Shown: positions 1 to 8,920 of the stretch, one piece after another
Layout: each line of letters starts with the position of its first letter
Position numbering within the stretch: the stretch's first letter is position 1
From: Croceicoccus bisphenolivorans
Lineage (GTDB): Bacteria; Pseudomonadota; Alphaproteobacteria; Sphingomonadales; Sphingomonadaceae
Direction: 5' to 3'
Assembly: GCF_001634625.1 (NCBI RefSeq)
Contig: NZ_LRSE01000013.1
Coordinates: 1-64,000 of the forward strand
Length of the DNA: 64,000 nucleotides
The notes under the pieces: generated by a model
Told to the model about the DNA's origin: nothing
The model's database searches: none
Seen by the model: the letters and a program-made list of their open reading frames with translations, nothing else
Position numbers and translations under genes: made by a program

Positions 1-13
1 GGTTTTTGAGAAT

Positions 14-90
<77 letters not shown>

Positions 91-210
91 TTCGTTCCAA
101 CGTGGAACGGGGCAGGCGCTTAGCAGGCGGATCTGGCGCTTGCCAGTGTTTTTACCGCACGGAGCTTCGCGTTAGGGTTTTTTCAATCACGTGATGCCAC
201 GTTAACCTTC

Positions 211-588
211 ATGAGCGCGATGCCCGACTTTCCGATGGACGATTCCGGCAGCCCGACGGGTTGCGAGGAAGATGTCCTGTCCGCCCGCTGGGCTGCGATG
301 CACCAGGCTGCCGATGCCATCGCCAAGATGATCGGCAAGGACATCGCGGGTGCGGAACGTGCGATCAGCCTCTATCCCGTCGCCTTGGCCGACAGGCAAT
401 CCGCCGAAATCGCGGAAGCGACGGATGACCTGTGCACGATGATGCAGCAGGGCGTGTTCGCGATCCTGCGCGCACGGGAAAACGGCGCGGAAGCCAAAGT
501 CGCTGCCAAGGCACTGCTCAACCGCTTCGAAACGCGCCGCCGCGCGCTTCTCGCCGACGAGGAAAATCCCGAAGACCTCGCCGCCTGA
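211..588 (+). CDS. Uncharacterised 125-aa protein
   Basis: I do not recognise a family. The protein is acidic and alanine-rich with a predicted helical character (long Ala/Glu/Arg stretches around residues 25-115), and lacks a signal peptide or membrane segment. It ends about 70 bp before the next gene on the same strand and has ordinary chromosomal codon use. The ATG at 211 follows a GTTAACC stretch; a second ATG lies four codons in, so the start is uncertain by a few residues. Confidence 0.6.
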   Translation: MSAMPDFPMDDSGSPTGCEEDVLSARWAAMHQAADAIAKMIGKDIAGAERAISLYPVALADRQSAEIAEATDDLCTMMQQGVFAILRARENGAEAKVAAKALLNRFETRRRALLADEENPEDLAA

Positions 589-631
589 TTCGCTGCCGTG
601 AACCTGTGGCGAGCCGATATGGGCTTGCCAT

Positions 632-646
632 GTTCACATTTCGTTC
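632..646 (+). promoter_or_regulatory. SOS (LexA) box upstream of mmcB
   Basis: The sequence GTTCACATTTCGTTC is an exact match to the alphaproteobacterial LexA operator GTTC-N7-GTTC. It ends 15 bp before the mmcB ATG, where LexA would block transcription. A further GTTC at 653-656 has 6-bp spacing and may be incidental. Confidence 0.8.
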
Positions 647-661
647 CGTATTGTTCGGTGC

Positions 662-1180
662 ATGGCCGATTCTGCTCATGCCCTCCCGCTCGATGCTGCC
701 AACGAACCTGTCGCACTGGCCGGTGCGGCCGCGGTTGCGCGGGGCATCGGCAGGCTGCTGGCCCGCAACGATATCTGGACGATCCCGGAAATGCCGCTCG
801 CCGGCGGGCGCAGGGCGGACCTGATGGGCATCGATTCGCGTGGCCACGTCATCATCGTGGAGATCAAGGTTTCCCGCGCGGACCTGATGGGCGATGGGAA
901 GTGGACCGATTACCTTGACCATTGTGACCGTTTCTACTGGGGTCTGTCGCCCGATCTGGACAGGCAGTGCCTCGAAACCGCCGATTTCCATCCGGACCGT
1001 TGCGGCGTGATCGTGGCTGACAGCTATGACGCGGAAATCCTGCGCCCTGCCCCTCTGCTCAAGCTGGCCGCCGCGCGCCGCAAGGTCGAGGTGGAGCGGC
1101 TCGCCCGTTGCGCCCTTCGCCGCCGGCACGTCGATTTCGACCCGCATTGCGCGACATGGGGCGGCGAATACGCAGGATAG
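662..1180 (+). CDS. mmcB: MmcB family DNA repair protein
   Basis: This 172-aa protein matches the MmcB family (DUF2200-range PD-(D/E)XK-like proteins) first tied to mitomycin C resistance in Caulobacter. The core IPEMPLAGGRRADLMGID, then IVEIKVSRADL (a D...ExK arrangement around residues 50-75) and the WTDYLDHCDRFYW segment are the hallmarks of the family and fit a nuclease-type fold. It probably acts in the cytoplasm on damaged DNA. A perfect SOS box just upstream supports LexA-controlled expression. The biochemical activity is not established, so the role beyond damage tolerance is inferred. Confidence 0.88.
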   Translation: MADSAHALPLDAANEPVALAGAAAVARGIGRLLARNDIWTIPEMPLAGGRRADLMGIDSRGHVIIVEIKVSRADLMGDGKWTDYLDHCDRFYWGLSPDLDRQCLETADFHPDRCGVIVADSYDAEILRPAPLLKLAAARRKVEVERLARCALRRRHVDFDPHCATWGGEYAG

Positions 1181-1242
1181 CAGCGGCACATCCGCGCCCG
1201 CCGCCTTTTCGCCGCCGTGCATAGCAGGTAAGGCCCTGTGCC

Positions 1243-1995
1243 ATGGCTGACGGGTTTTCCCAGACTGCAATCCTTGCCGCGATCGCATCTGCCCTTGCGA
1301 TGAGCGCGATCGTCGCCGTGCGATACCTGCTGTCCAGCGGCGGATTCGCTCTCGCCACGCGGGCGGTAAGGCCCGGCCTTTACGAACGGCTTGGCCCGCA
1401 GATCGGGTCGGAGATCCGCTGGTCGCTGCTTTCCGCGCTGATCTACGGCGTGCCGGCGGGCGTCGTCGCATGGGGCTGGCAGGAACATGGCTGGACCCGC
1501 ATCTACACAGACGCAGCCGCCTTCCCGCTGTGGTGGATGCCGGTTTCGCTGCTCGTCTACCTCTTCGCGCACGACACGTGGTTTTACTGGACCCACCGGT
1601 GGATGCATGCGCCCCGCCCGTTCCGCATCGCCCACGCCGTGCACCATGCCAGCCGCCCGCCCACGGCGTGGGCCGCGATGGCGTTTCATCCGATCGAGGC
1701 GGTGACCGGCGCGGTGGTGATACCTGCCCTTCTCTTCATCGTGCCGATCCACGTCGTGATGCTGGGCCTGGTGCTGACGATCATGACGGTGATGGGCGTC
1801 ACCAACCACATGGGGTGGGAGATATTTCCTCGCGCGCTTGTTCATTCGCGCTTAGGGGGCGGTCTGATAACCGCGAGCCATCACCAGCTTCATCACGAGA
1901 AATATCGATGCAACTACGGCCTCTACTTCCGCTTCTGGGACCGGCTGTGCGGAACCGACGCAGGGGTGGCGCAGCCGGGATGGGACGGGCGATGA
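1243..1995 (+). CDS. Sterol desaturase / fatty acid hydroxylase family membrane protein
   Basis: The 250-aa protein has about four or five hydrophobic segments and the histidine boxes of the fatty acid hydroxylase superfamily (PF04116): HDTWFYWTHRWMH near residue 110, HAVHH near 130, and HHQLHH near 210. These bind a di-iron centre used for O2-dependent hydroxylation or desaturation of a lipid in the inner membrane. The substrate cannot be read from sequence; carotenoid, hopanoid and fatty acid substrates are all known in the superfamily. Its stop overlaps the start of the next gene (ATGA), implying co-translation. Confidence 0.85.
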   Translation: MADGFSQTAILAAIASALAMSAIVAVRYLLSSGGFALATRAVRPGLYERLGPQIGSEIRWSLLSALIYGVPAGVVAWGWQEHGWTRIYTDAAAFPLWWMPVSLLVYLFAHDTWFYWTHRWMHAPRPFRIAHAVHHASRPPTAWAAMAFHPIEAVTGAVVIPALLFIVPIHVVMLGLVLTIMTVMGVTNHMGWEIFPRALVHSRLGGGLITASHHQLHHEKYRCNYGLYFRFWDRLCGTDAGVAQPGWDGR

Positions 1996-2432
1996 CGGCG
2001 CGCAGGCGCGCCCTTCTGCTCCCGCTGGCTGCCCTGCCGCTGCTGGGGGCGACGCCGCGTCACGGGGTCGATATCACGGTTACGGTCAGCCACATGCGCT
2101 CTGTCGACGGGCTGGTTTCGGCCTGTCTGGCGGCCGGCAAGTCTGAATTTCCCGATTGCGACGATGGCGGCGCCATGAACCTGACGCTGCCGGCCGGACA
2201 GGCGCGCGAATTCTCTTTCCGCAATGTCGCGCCGGGGCGCTATGCCATCGCCCTGCTGCATGACGAGAACGGAAACGGCAAGATCGACAAGGCCCTGATG
2301 ATCCCGAAGGAAGGCTTCGGCTTTTCACGCGATGCAAAGATCATGATGGGCCCGCCGCCGTTTTCCGCCGCCGCCTTCGAAGTCGCGGACGAAGACCAGA
2401 GCCAGCCGATCAAGATGCGCTACATCCTTTAA
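1992..2432 (+). CDS. DUF2141 domain secreted protein
   Basis: 146 aa with a cleavable signal peptide (RRR followed by an Ala/Leu core and ATP-RHG). The mature part has the DUF2141 pattern: a C-rich early segment, the FRNVAPGRYAIALLHDENGNGKID block (an EF-hand-like Asp/Asn cluster), and GFGFSRDA. Family members are periplasmic beta-sandwich proteins of unknown function, often beside membrane hydroxylases or carotenoid genes. The ATG at 1992 overlaps the upstream stop by 4 bp, so the two genes likely work together. Confidence 0.85.
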   Translation: MTARRRALLLPLAALPLLGATPRHGVDITVTVSHMRSVDGLVSACLAAGKSEFPDCDDGGAMNLTLPAGQAREFSFRNVAPGRYAIALLHDENGNGKIDKALMIPKEGFGFSRDAKIMMGPPPFSAAAFEVADEDQSQPIKMRYIL

Positions 2433-2443
2433 GGGAAATCCGT

Positions 2444-3319
2444 TTGCAACAGCCGCTCCTCCTGCGTTCCGTCCTCTACATGCCCGGTTCTAACGGTCGG
2501 GCCATCAACAAGGCCCGCACCCTGCCGGCAGACGCGGTCGTGATGGACCTTGAAGACGCGGTCGCGCCGGAGGCCAAGGCAGAGGCACGCAAGACGATCG
2601 CGGCCGAACTTCACGCAGGCGGCTTCGGCACGCGCTACCGCGTCGTGCGGATCAATGCCCTGTCCACCGGCTGGGGCGACGACGACCTTGCGGCGCTGGC
2701 GGGCGTGCCGCTGGACGCGATCCTTGCACCCAAGGTGGACAGTGCCGCCGACATTGCCGTCCTTGCCGAGCGGATGGCAGCAGCGGGAATCGGGCCGGAT
2801 GTCGCGCTGTGGGTAATGATCGAAACGCCCGCTTCTATCCTGAACCTTTCGGAAATCGCCGCTAGCGCGGCCACCACGCCGCTCGCCGGTTTCGTGCTGG
2901 GCCTCAACGATCTGGCCAAGGATACCGGCATCGCGCAACTGCCGGGCCGCGCCGCGTTCCAGCCGGTTCTGACGATGAGCGTGATCGCGGCGCGCGCCAA
3001 CGGCCTGATCGTGCTGGACGGCGTGTGCAACGCGATTGACGACGAGGCGCGTTTCGCAGCCGAATGCGAACAGGCGCAGAGCGGCGGTTTCGACGGCAAG
3101 ACGCTGATCCATCCCAGTCAGGTCGCCCCGGCAAACCGCGTATTCGCCCCGTCCGATGCGGAAATTGCCGAAGCGCAAGCCATCGTTGCCGCCTTTGCCG
3201 ATCCGGCCAATGCCGGGGTGGGCGCCCTGCGGGTCAATGGCAAGATGGCCGAGCGGCTGCACCTAGTTCAGGCGGAGCGCTGCATCGCTCGGGCCGAGGC
3301 GATCTCGAACCGAGACTGA
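2444..3319 (+). CDS. HpcH/HpaI aldolase / CitE-like CoA ester lyase
   Basis: 291 aa, the usual size for CitE-like lyases. Conserved features are RSVLYMPGSN at the N-terminus, the metal-binding VVMDLEDAVAP (Glu/Asp near residue 36), GLNDLAKD, and the C-terminal DGKTLIHPSQV. Such enzymes cleave or form C-C bonds of acyl-CoA esters such as malyl-CoA or citramalyl-CoA; which one is used here is not determinable. The start is a TTG at 2444 preceded by AAGGGA at good spacing; the first downstream ATG would remove the conserved LRSVLY motif. Confidence 0.85.
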   Translation: MQQPLLLRSVLYMPGSNGRAINKARTLPADAVVMDLEDAVAPEAKAEARKTIAAELHAGGFGTRYRVVRINALSTGWGDDDLAALAGVPLDAILAPKVDSAADIAVLAERMAAAGIGPDVALWVMIETPASILNLSEIAASAATTPLAGFVLGLNDLAKDTGIAQLPGRAAFQPVLTMSVIAARANGLIVLDGVCNAIDDEARFAAECEQAQSGGFDGKTLIHPSQVAPANRVFAPSDAEIAEAQAIVAAFADPANAGVGALRVNGKMAERLHLVQAERCIARAEAISNRD

Positions 3320-3343
3320 TCCCCGCGCGAAACAGGGTTAATT

Positions 3344-3358
3344 TTAACACCCCGTTTA
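3344..3358 (+). promoter_or_regulatory. Possible CtrA-type site
   Basis: TTAA-CACCCCG-TTTA is one base from the CtrA consensus TTAA-N7-TTAA, and lies within an overlapping palindrome GTTAATTTTAAC (3337-3348). It sits about 65 bp upstream of the PAS_5-like gene. CtrA recognition is an inference from the motif only. Confidence 0.3.
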
Positions 3359-3423
3359 CCCTTCCGCTCCATAATCGGCAGTTCAAGCCGGGATTGTCCC
3401 GGGACTCGATCGTGGGGACGGGT

Positions 3424-4311
3424 ATGGATCAACCAAGAGGCGGCTTTCGCGCACTGGCTGAAAGCTGGCGCTGGCACGGCTACGGCGAGATGGACCTGTC
3501 CGATGACAGTCACGACACCGCCGTGCTGGACCCCGCGCGCGACCGCGACACCGATTCCGACACCCAGTCGCCGCCCCCGCCCGCCATCGGGCAGGACGAG
3601 AGGCGCATGCAAGTGCGCGCCTACAACCTGTGGGCCGAACTGCTGGCCGATCGCAGTTTTCCCGACATCGGCAAGTTCGATCCCAGGGACAATGCGGACT
3701 TCGGCGAATATGCCGTCCTGCTCGATTTCTCGACCGGGATCGACGATCCGATGGTGCTGCATCTGGGCGCAAGGCTTGCGGGCGAATGCGGCGTTGCCGG
3801 GGGCAGCGACTTCACCGGCCAACTGTCCGACGTGCCCGCTGGATCTCTGATTTCGCGCATCACCGATCACTACGTCCAGATCCTTGCGCGCCAGTCGCCG
3901 ATCGGGTTCGAAGCCGAATTCGTGAACCGGCACGGCAAGCTGATCGTCTATCGCGGCATCCTGCTTCCCTTTTCCAGCGACGATCGCAACATCGATCACA
4001 TCTACGGTGTGCTGAACTGGAAGGAAGTGGCCGACACGCCGCTTTGCGCCAAGCTGGCCGCCGATCTGTCGGGAGTTCTTGGCGGGGAATTCGCTGAGGC
4101 CGACCAGAAAGTCGACCCCCTGCCCGCGCCGCTGTCACGCCGTCTTCGCGCGATGACGCCGACGGGGTTCGACCAGTTGTCGGACGACGGCCCGGAATTT
4201 ACCCTGCTGATGGCGCGGCGCCTGGCTTCGGGCAATGTCGTCCTGCTGGGCGAAGTGCCGTTCGATCCCCTGTTGATGAAACGCGCGGCGGACAAGCTGG
4301 AAGATCGCTGA
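3424..4311 (+). CDS. PAS domain (PAS_5-like) protein
   Basis: 295 aa, soluble. After a Pro/Asp-rich N-terminal tail (residues 1-55), the region 60-190 resembles the PAS_5 family (PF07310), with the opening LWAELLADRSFPDIGKFDP, the middle VLLDFSTGIDDPMVLHLG, and a closing strand LIVYRGILLPFSSDD. These proteins are thought to be sensory or regulatory, but no ligand is known and no output domain is fused. ATG 3424 is preferred because upstream in-frame sequence overlaps the previous gene. A CtrA-like site lies upstream. Confidence 0.6.
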   Translation: MDQPRGGFRALAESWRWHGYGEMDLSDDSHDTAVLDPARDRDTDSDTQSPPPPAIGQDERRMQVRAYNLWAELLADRSFPDIGKFDPRDNADFGEYAVLLDFSTGIDDPMVLHLGARLAGECGVAGGSDFTGQLSDVPAGSLISRITDHYVQILARQSPIGFEAEFVNRHGKLIVYRGILLPFSSDDRNIDHIYGVLNWKEVADTPLCAKLAADLSGVLGGEFAEADQKVDPLPAPLSRRLRAMTPTGFDQLSDDGPEFTLLMARRLASGNVVLLGEVPFDPLLMKRAADKLEDR

Positions 4312-4407
4312 ACCGCACTGGCCCGCAACGGCAACGGTTGCAGTCAAAATGCCAAGCGCTTAAGCCCCTGTTCAGTGCCCGGAACGCAATCCGTGCCGCA
4401 AACGACG

Positions 4408-5778
4408 ATGCGCAAAGCCCTTCTCCGCCCGCTGGCGCATGGCGCCCTTCTCCTCGCTTTGCTGCTGCTTGGCGCGCGGCCCGTGCTTGCGCAGTCGATC
4501 CTTCGCGATGCGGAGACAGAGGCGCTACTCAAGGACATGTCCGCCCCGATCATCAAGGCCGCGGGGCTGGAGCCGGGCAATGTCGACATCATCCTCCTCA
4601 ACGATCCGTCGGTGAACGCCTTCGTGGCGGGCGGTCAGGCGGTCTACATCCATTCCGGCCTTATCAACGAGGCGGATAGCGCGCTGCAGGTGCAGGGCGT
4701 GATCGCGCACGAACTGGGCCATATCACCGGCGGCCACATCATCGGCTTTGGCGAAGGCGCGAAAGCGGCCACAAACATCTCGATTCTCTCACTTTTGCTT
4801 GGCGCGGCGGCAGCGGCTGCGGGCGGTGGCGAAGCGGCAATCGGCGTGTTGGCTGCCGGGCAACAGGCGGCGATGGGCAAGTTCCTCGCCTTCACCCGCG
4901 GGCAGGAATCGGCGGCCGACCTTGCCGGCGCGCAATATCTTTCAGGCGCGGGGCTTTCGGGGCGCGGTTCTGTCGAATTCTTCAAGAAGCTGCAGTCCCT
5001 GGAACACCGCGCCGGATACTATGCGAAGGACGAGGACACGTTCTATCGCACCCACCCGCTTTCGCGTGACCGTGTGGAGACGCTTACCGCCGTTTACGAG
5101 AAAGACCCGGCGTGGAACCGCCCGTCCGACCCAGTGATCGAGGATCGGTTTCGCAGGATCAAGGCCAAGCTCTATGGCTATCAGGCCGATCCGAAGGATA
5201 CCTTGAACGCCTATCCCACGACAGACCAGTCGATTCCCGCGCACTACGCCCGCGCCTATGCGCGGAACAAGGAATCGCTGATCGGCCAGTCGGTCACAGA
5301 GATCGACGCGCTGCTGCTGGCAGAGCCGGAAAACCCCTATTTCCTTGAACTGAAGGGTCAGGTCCTGCTCGAATCGGGCAAACCGGCAGAGGCGATTTCG
5401 CCGCTGCGCCGCGCGGTCGACCTGTCGGGCAACGAACCTCTGATCGCCACGATGTTCGGCCATGCCCTGTTGGCGACAGAGGACAAGAGCTACCACGAGG
5501 AAGCGGAACAGGTACTGCGCAACGCCGTGGCCCGCGACAGGCAGAACCCGACCGCATGGTACCTGCTGGGCCGCATCTATGCCGACCGTGGCGACACGCC
5601 GCGGGCACGGCTGGCCAGTGCGGAACAACTGATGATGACGGGGCAGGCGCAAGCCGCCCTGCAGAATGCCGCCGCCGCCGAAGCCGCCCTGCCCGCCGAG
5701 AGTGCCGACTGGCTGCGCGCGCAGGATATCCGGATGGAAGCGCGCGCATTGATTGAACAACGCGAGAAGCGGAAGTAG
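4408..5778 (+). CDS. M48 family zinc metalloprotease with TPR-like C-terminus (BepA/YfgC-like)
   Basis: 456 aa. Residues 1-25 are a signal peptide (Leu-rich core ending ARPVLAQ). The peptidase domain has HELGH at residues 101-105 and the third zinc ligand in QESAAD (Glu167), followed by a hydrophobic Ala/Gly segment between them. From about residue 270 the protein carries TPR-like repeats (NPYFLELKGQVLLESGKPAEA; NPTAWYLLGRIYADRGDTPRA). This is the BepA arrangement, a periplasmic protease/chaperone for outer-membrane protein assembly. ATG 4408 was chosen because the earlier GTG codons at 4375 and 4393 lack a ribosome site. Next gene follows after 10 bp. Confidence 0.88.
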   Translation: MRKALLRPLAHGALLLALLLLGARPVLAQSILRDAETEALLKDMSAPIIKAAGLEPGNVDIILLNDPSVNAFVAGGQAVYIHSGLINEADSALQVQGVIAHELGHITGGHIIGFGEGAKAATNISILSLLLGAAAAAAGGGEAAIGVLAAGQQAAMGKFLAFTRGQESAADLAGAQYLSGAGLSGRGSVEFFKKLQSLEHRAGYYAKDEDTFYRTHPLSRDRVETLTAVYEKDPAWNRPSDPVIEDRFRRIKAKLYGYQADPKDTLNAYPTTDQSIPAHYARAYARNKESLIGQSVTEIDALLLAEPENPYFLELKGQVLLESGKPAEAISPLRRAVDLSGNEPLIATMFGHALLATEDKSYHEEAEQVLRNAVARDRQNPTAWYLLGRIYADRGDTPRARLASAEQLMMTGQAQAALQNAAAAEAALPAESADWLRAQDIRMEARALIEQREKRK

Positions 5779-5788
5779 ACTGGGGATC

Positions 5789-6565
5789 ATGACGCTCGCT
5801 GCAAGACCGTTCCGTATTGCCACTGCCGTGGTAGTCATCATCGCCCTTGCCGTGGGCGCCTTCTGGATCGTGTCAGCACGCGGCGCCGATCCGGAAAGCG
5901 AGGCCGATATCGCCGTGCGCGAAGCAGGCTTCGACGCCAGCGAACGCGCCGCGATCGAAGCGCTGGTGCGCGACTATCTGCTGGAACATCCCGAGATCCT
6001 GCCCGAAATCGTGCAGAAGCTGCGTGAAAAGCAGTCTCTGGCTGCGATGGAAGGGATTCGCGACGAACTGTTCTCGCCCTATCCGGGCGCAGTTCTGGGC
6101 AATCCGCGCGGGTCGAAGGTGCTGGTCGAATTCAGCGACTACGCCTGCGGTTATTGCCGCCATTCGGTAGAGGCTGTCGACGCCCTGATCGCGGAAGATC
6201 CCGACCTGAAGGTCGTCGTCCGCGAATTCCCGATTCTGTCCGAAGACAGCGTCGCTGCGGCCAAGATGGCCCTCGCCGCCGCGCATCAGGGCAAGTACGA
6301 GGAATTTCACAAGGCGATGTACGAAACCGGCCGCCCGACGGAGGCGAATATCGAGAAGGCGGCGAAAGCTGCGGGCCTCGATCTTGCCAAGGCGCGCCAG
6401 GCTGCCGCCAGCCCTGCCATCGCTGCCGAGATCGAGGCGAACCGCGCCTTTGCCTCGCAGCTCGAATTCAGCGGCACCCCCGCATGGGTGACGGCAACCC
6501 AGACACTGCAAGGCGCAGTCGGCAAGGAAGCCCTGAGCGAGGCGCTCTCCGCCAAGGGCGGTTGA
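5789..6565 (+). CDS. DsbA family thiol:disulfide protein
   Basis: 258 aa. Residues 10-30 form an N-terminal signal/anchor. An alpha-helical segment (ASERAAIEALVRDYLLEHPEILPE) precedes a thioredoxin fold with active-site CGYC at 120-123 in the context EFSDYACGYCRHS, and a cis-Pro motif SGTPAWV. The N-terminal helix plus DsbA fold resembles ScsC/BdbD/DsbG-type oxidases or isomerases. It likely forms or reshuffles disulfides in periplasmic proteins. The ATG has GGGGAT upstream and lies in a run of envelope-quality genes; its stop overlaps the next start (TGATG). Confidence 0.87.
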   Translation: MTLAARPFRIATAVVVIIALAVGAFWIVSARGADPESEADIAVREAGFDASERAAIEALVRDYLLEHPEILPEIVQKLREKQSLAAMEGIRDELFSPYPGAVLGNPRGSKVLVEFSDYACGYCRHSVEAVDALIAEDPDLKVVVREFPILSEDSVAAAKMALAAAHQGKYEEFHKAMYETGRPTEANIEKAAKAAGLDLAKARQAAASPAIAAEIEANRAFASQLEFSGTPAWVTATQTLQGAVGKEALSEALSAKGG

Positions 6566-7554
6566 TGCACCGTTTCGCAGGCTGCTGGCGGCTTGCGGCC
6601 GGTCTGCTCCTCTCGGCTTGCCTTCCGGCAAACGCTGCGGCGCAGGATGGCGATCCGTATCATGTCGTTGCCGAACTGGATGCGCGTGCGCAAACTGTCG
6701 GCTGGCGCCTTGCCAGCGCCAACGCTTCCTTCTGTTCCAATGTGGTGCCCGCCGTTGGCCTGCTGGTACAGGACCTGCAAAGCTGGGAAGATCCGGAAGA
6801 GGCGCGCGCGGCCTTTGGGGCTAGTGCCACCACCCAAGTCGTGGTCGGCGCAGTGGCGGACGGATCGCCTGCTGCCGAAGCCGGATTGCACACCGGCCAA
6901 CCGCTGCGCTCCATCACCGACACCGTGCTGGAAATCGACCTGCCGCCCGCAGAACCCGGCACGTACCAGCGGCAGACCGCATTGCTCGACCTGATGGACG
7001 AAGGACTGCAGCGCAATGGCTGGATCGCGATCGGAATCGACACCGATGCGGGGCGGGAACTCTTGCGCATCCATGGCCAGCCGGTGTGCGCCAGCCGTTT
7101 CGAACTCGTCACGCAGGGCAGCCGCGCCAAGGCGGACGGTACGCGCGTGCTGGTCAGTGCAGACATGGCGCTGGAACTGGGGGACGAGGACGCGTTTGCC
7201 TTCGTCGTCGCGCACGAACTGGCGCACAATGTCCTCGGCCATATTCCGATGCTGGCCGAAAAGGGCCGTGGCTGGGGGCGGGTACGCCATACGGAGCGGG
7301 AGGCCGATCGGCTGGCGGTGTGGCTGATGGCCAACGCCGGATACGACACGCAAGGCGCGGTGCGCTTCATGCGTGGCTGGGCGCGGGAACGCGATGTCGG
7401 CTTTCTGGATCCGACGCACGACGCCTGGGACGAGCGGCTGGGCGGCGTGGAGACCGAAATCGCTCTGGTCGCCGCAAGCCCGGCGCATTCCGGCGGATAT
7501 GACTGGTCCCGCCGCTTCCCGCTGAGCCGGAGAGACGCCAAGTCGGGGCGATGA
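6565..7554 (+). CDS. M48 family metalloprotease, secreted or lipoprotein
   Basis: 329 aa. The N-terminus has a signal sequence with a lipobox-like LSAC (Cys around residue 19), though ANA-AAQ could also be a signal peptidase I site. Residues 75-130 contain a PDZ-like piece (VVGAVADGSPAAEAGLHTGQPLRSI). The catalytic HELAH is at 217-221 with the downstream ligand in HTEREADRLAVW. It differs from the BepA-like gene 1.2 kb upstream, having PDZ instead of TPR elements. It overlaps the DsbA gene at its start and is followed closely by the sensor kinase. Confidence 0.82.
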   Translation: MHRFAGCWRLAAGLLLSACLPANAAAQDGDPYHVVAELDARAQTVGWRLASANASFCSNVVPAVGLLVQDLQSWEDPEEARAAFGASATTQVVVGAVADGSPAAEAGLHTGQPLRSITDTVLEIDLPPAEPGTYQRQTALLDLMDEGLQRNGWIAIGIDTDAGRELLRIHGQPVCASRFELVTQGSRAKADGTRVLVSADMALELGDEDAFAFVVAHELAHNVLGHIPMLAEKGRGWGRVRHTEREADRLAVWLMANAGYDTQGAVRFMRGWARERDVGFLDPTHDAWDERLGGVETEIALVAASPAHSGGYDWSRRFPLSRRDAKSGR

Positions 7555-7649
7555 TCCGCGCAGGGCGCAAGCCATTTTCGAAATCGGGGTCGAAACGGGG
7601 GCCTGCAGGAGCGCTGTCGCCGGCGAAGCGATTGCGCTATCACACGGGT

Positions 7650-8894
7650 ATGTCTGTGCTGCCCGTTGCACCCGTTCCGTTCTTTGCCGACAAGAACCGC
7701 GCGTTCTGGCGGTTGCAGGCGGCTGGCTGGGGCGGCGCGATGATCCTGCGCGCGATGAGCAGCCTTGCCAATGCGCAGCCGCTGTCATTTCTCGTACTGG
7801 TCTTCATCGCGACAGTCACCGGCTTTTCGCTCAGCCTGATCCTGTCGGTCGTCTATCGCCAGTTGATGAACCGGCGCGCCATCGTGACATGGGGCGTAAC
7901 GGGGCTGGTGCTGGCCGCGGCCGTCGGCGTCTATGCCTTCATCGACAGCTGGGTCATCACGCTTTACCGCCCGACCGCAGACCCCGGCTTTGCGCAGTTG
8001 TTCCTTGGCGTGCTGTACCTCGACATGACGCTGCTGGGCGCATGGTCAGCGCTTTATTACGCGATCAACTTCTACCTGCAGGTGGAAGAAGCGAACGACC
8101 GGCTGCTGCTGCTGGAAAACCAGGCGACGAGCGCGCAGCTTGCGATGCTGCGTTATCAGCTCAACCCGCACTTCCTGTTCAACACACTGAATTCGATCAG
8201 CACTCTGGTGCTACTGAAACAGACCGAGCCGGCGAACGCGATGCTGTCGCGACTGTCCAGTTTCCTGCGTTACACCCTGATTAATCCGCCAACCGGGCGT
8301 GTGACGATCGCGCAGGAAATCGACACCCTGAAGCTGTACCTCGATATCGAGCGGATGCGGTTCGAGGAACGGTTGCGCACCCGTTTCGACATCGCGCCGG
8401 AATCGGCCCGCGCCTTGTTGCCGTCGCTGCTGTTGCAACCGCTGGTCGAAAACGCGATCAAATATGCGGTCAGCCCGCAGGAAGCGGGCGCCGAGATCAC
8501 CGTGCGTTCCGAACGCATCGGCGACCGCCTGCGCGTATCGGTTACCGATACCGGGCCCGGCATCCCGCGCGGGCACCAACCGGACGAAGTGGTCGGCAGG
8601 GTGCACGGCGACGGCGCACGCTCCACCGGCGTAGGCCTTGCCAATATCCGCGAACGCCTGGCCCAGGCCTATGGCGAAAACCAGCACTTCGAAATCCGAT
8701 CCCGCCCGCAGGAAGGGTTCGCGGTGATCATCGAAATTCCGTTCGAAACCGAACTTGGCGAAGACGAAGAAGAGCCGATCGTGCGGCGCGTGGGCGAGGG
8801 GGCGTCCCGAACCGTGCGGCGGCTGGCTGAAACCGTTATGCCGGCCCGTCCGGCAACCGATGAAACCTTGTCGCCCGCCGCCCGTTCCACCTGA
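7650..8894 (+). CDS. LytS/YehU-type sensor histidine kinase
   Basis: 414 aa. Four hydrophobic segments occupy residues 20-150. The His_kinase (PF06580) motif QLNPHFLFNTLNSIS places the phospho-acceptor His at 174, followed by an ATPase domain with N-box PLVENAIKYAV, TDTGPGIP and GVGLANIRERL. A charged 70-residue tail follows. The partner is the LytTR regulator 26 bp downstream. An upstream in-frame ATG at 7551 overlaps the previous stop (ATGA) and would add 33 basic residues; I prefer 7650 because MSVLPVAPVPFFADKNRAFW begins a better N-terminus. Confidence 0.88.
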   Translation: MSVLPVAPVPFFADKNRAFWRLQAAGWGGAMILRAMSSLANAQPLSFLVLVFIATVTGFSLSLILSVVYRQLMNRRAIVTWGVTGLVLAAAVGVYAFIDSWVITLYRPTADPGFAQLFLGVLYLDMTLLGAWSALYYAINFYLQVEEANDRLLLLENQATSAQLAMLRYQLNPHFLFNTLNSISTLVLLKQTEPANAMLSRLSSFLRYTLINPPTGRVTIAQEIDTLKLYLDIERMRFEERLRTRFDIAPESARALLPSLLLQPLVENAIKYAVSPQEAGAEITVRSERIGDRLRVSVTDTGPGIPRGHQPDEVVGRVHGDGARSTGVGLANIRERLAQAYGENQHFEIRSRPQEGFAVIIEIPFETELGEDEEEPIVRRVGEGASRTVRRLAETVMPARPATDETLSPAARST

Positions 8895-8920
8895 AACACC
8901 CTGACAGGATTCCCCAAGAC

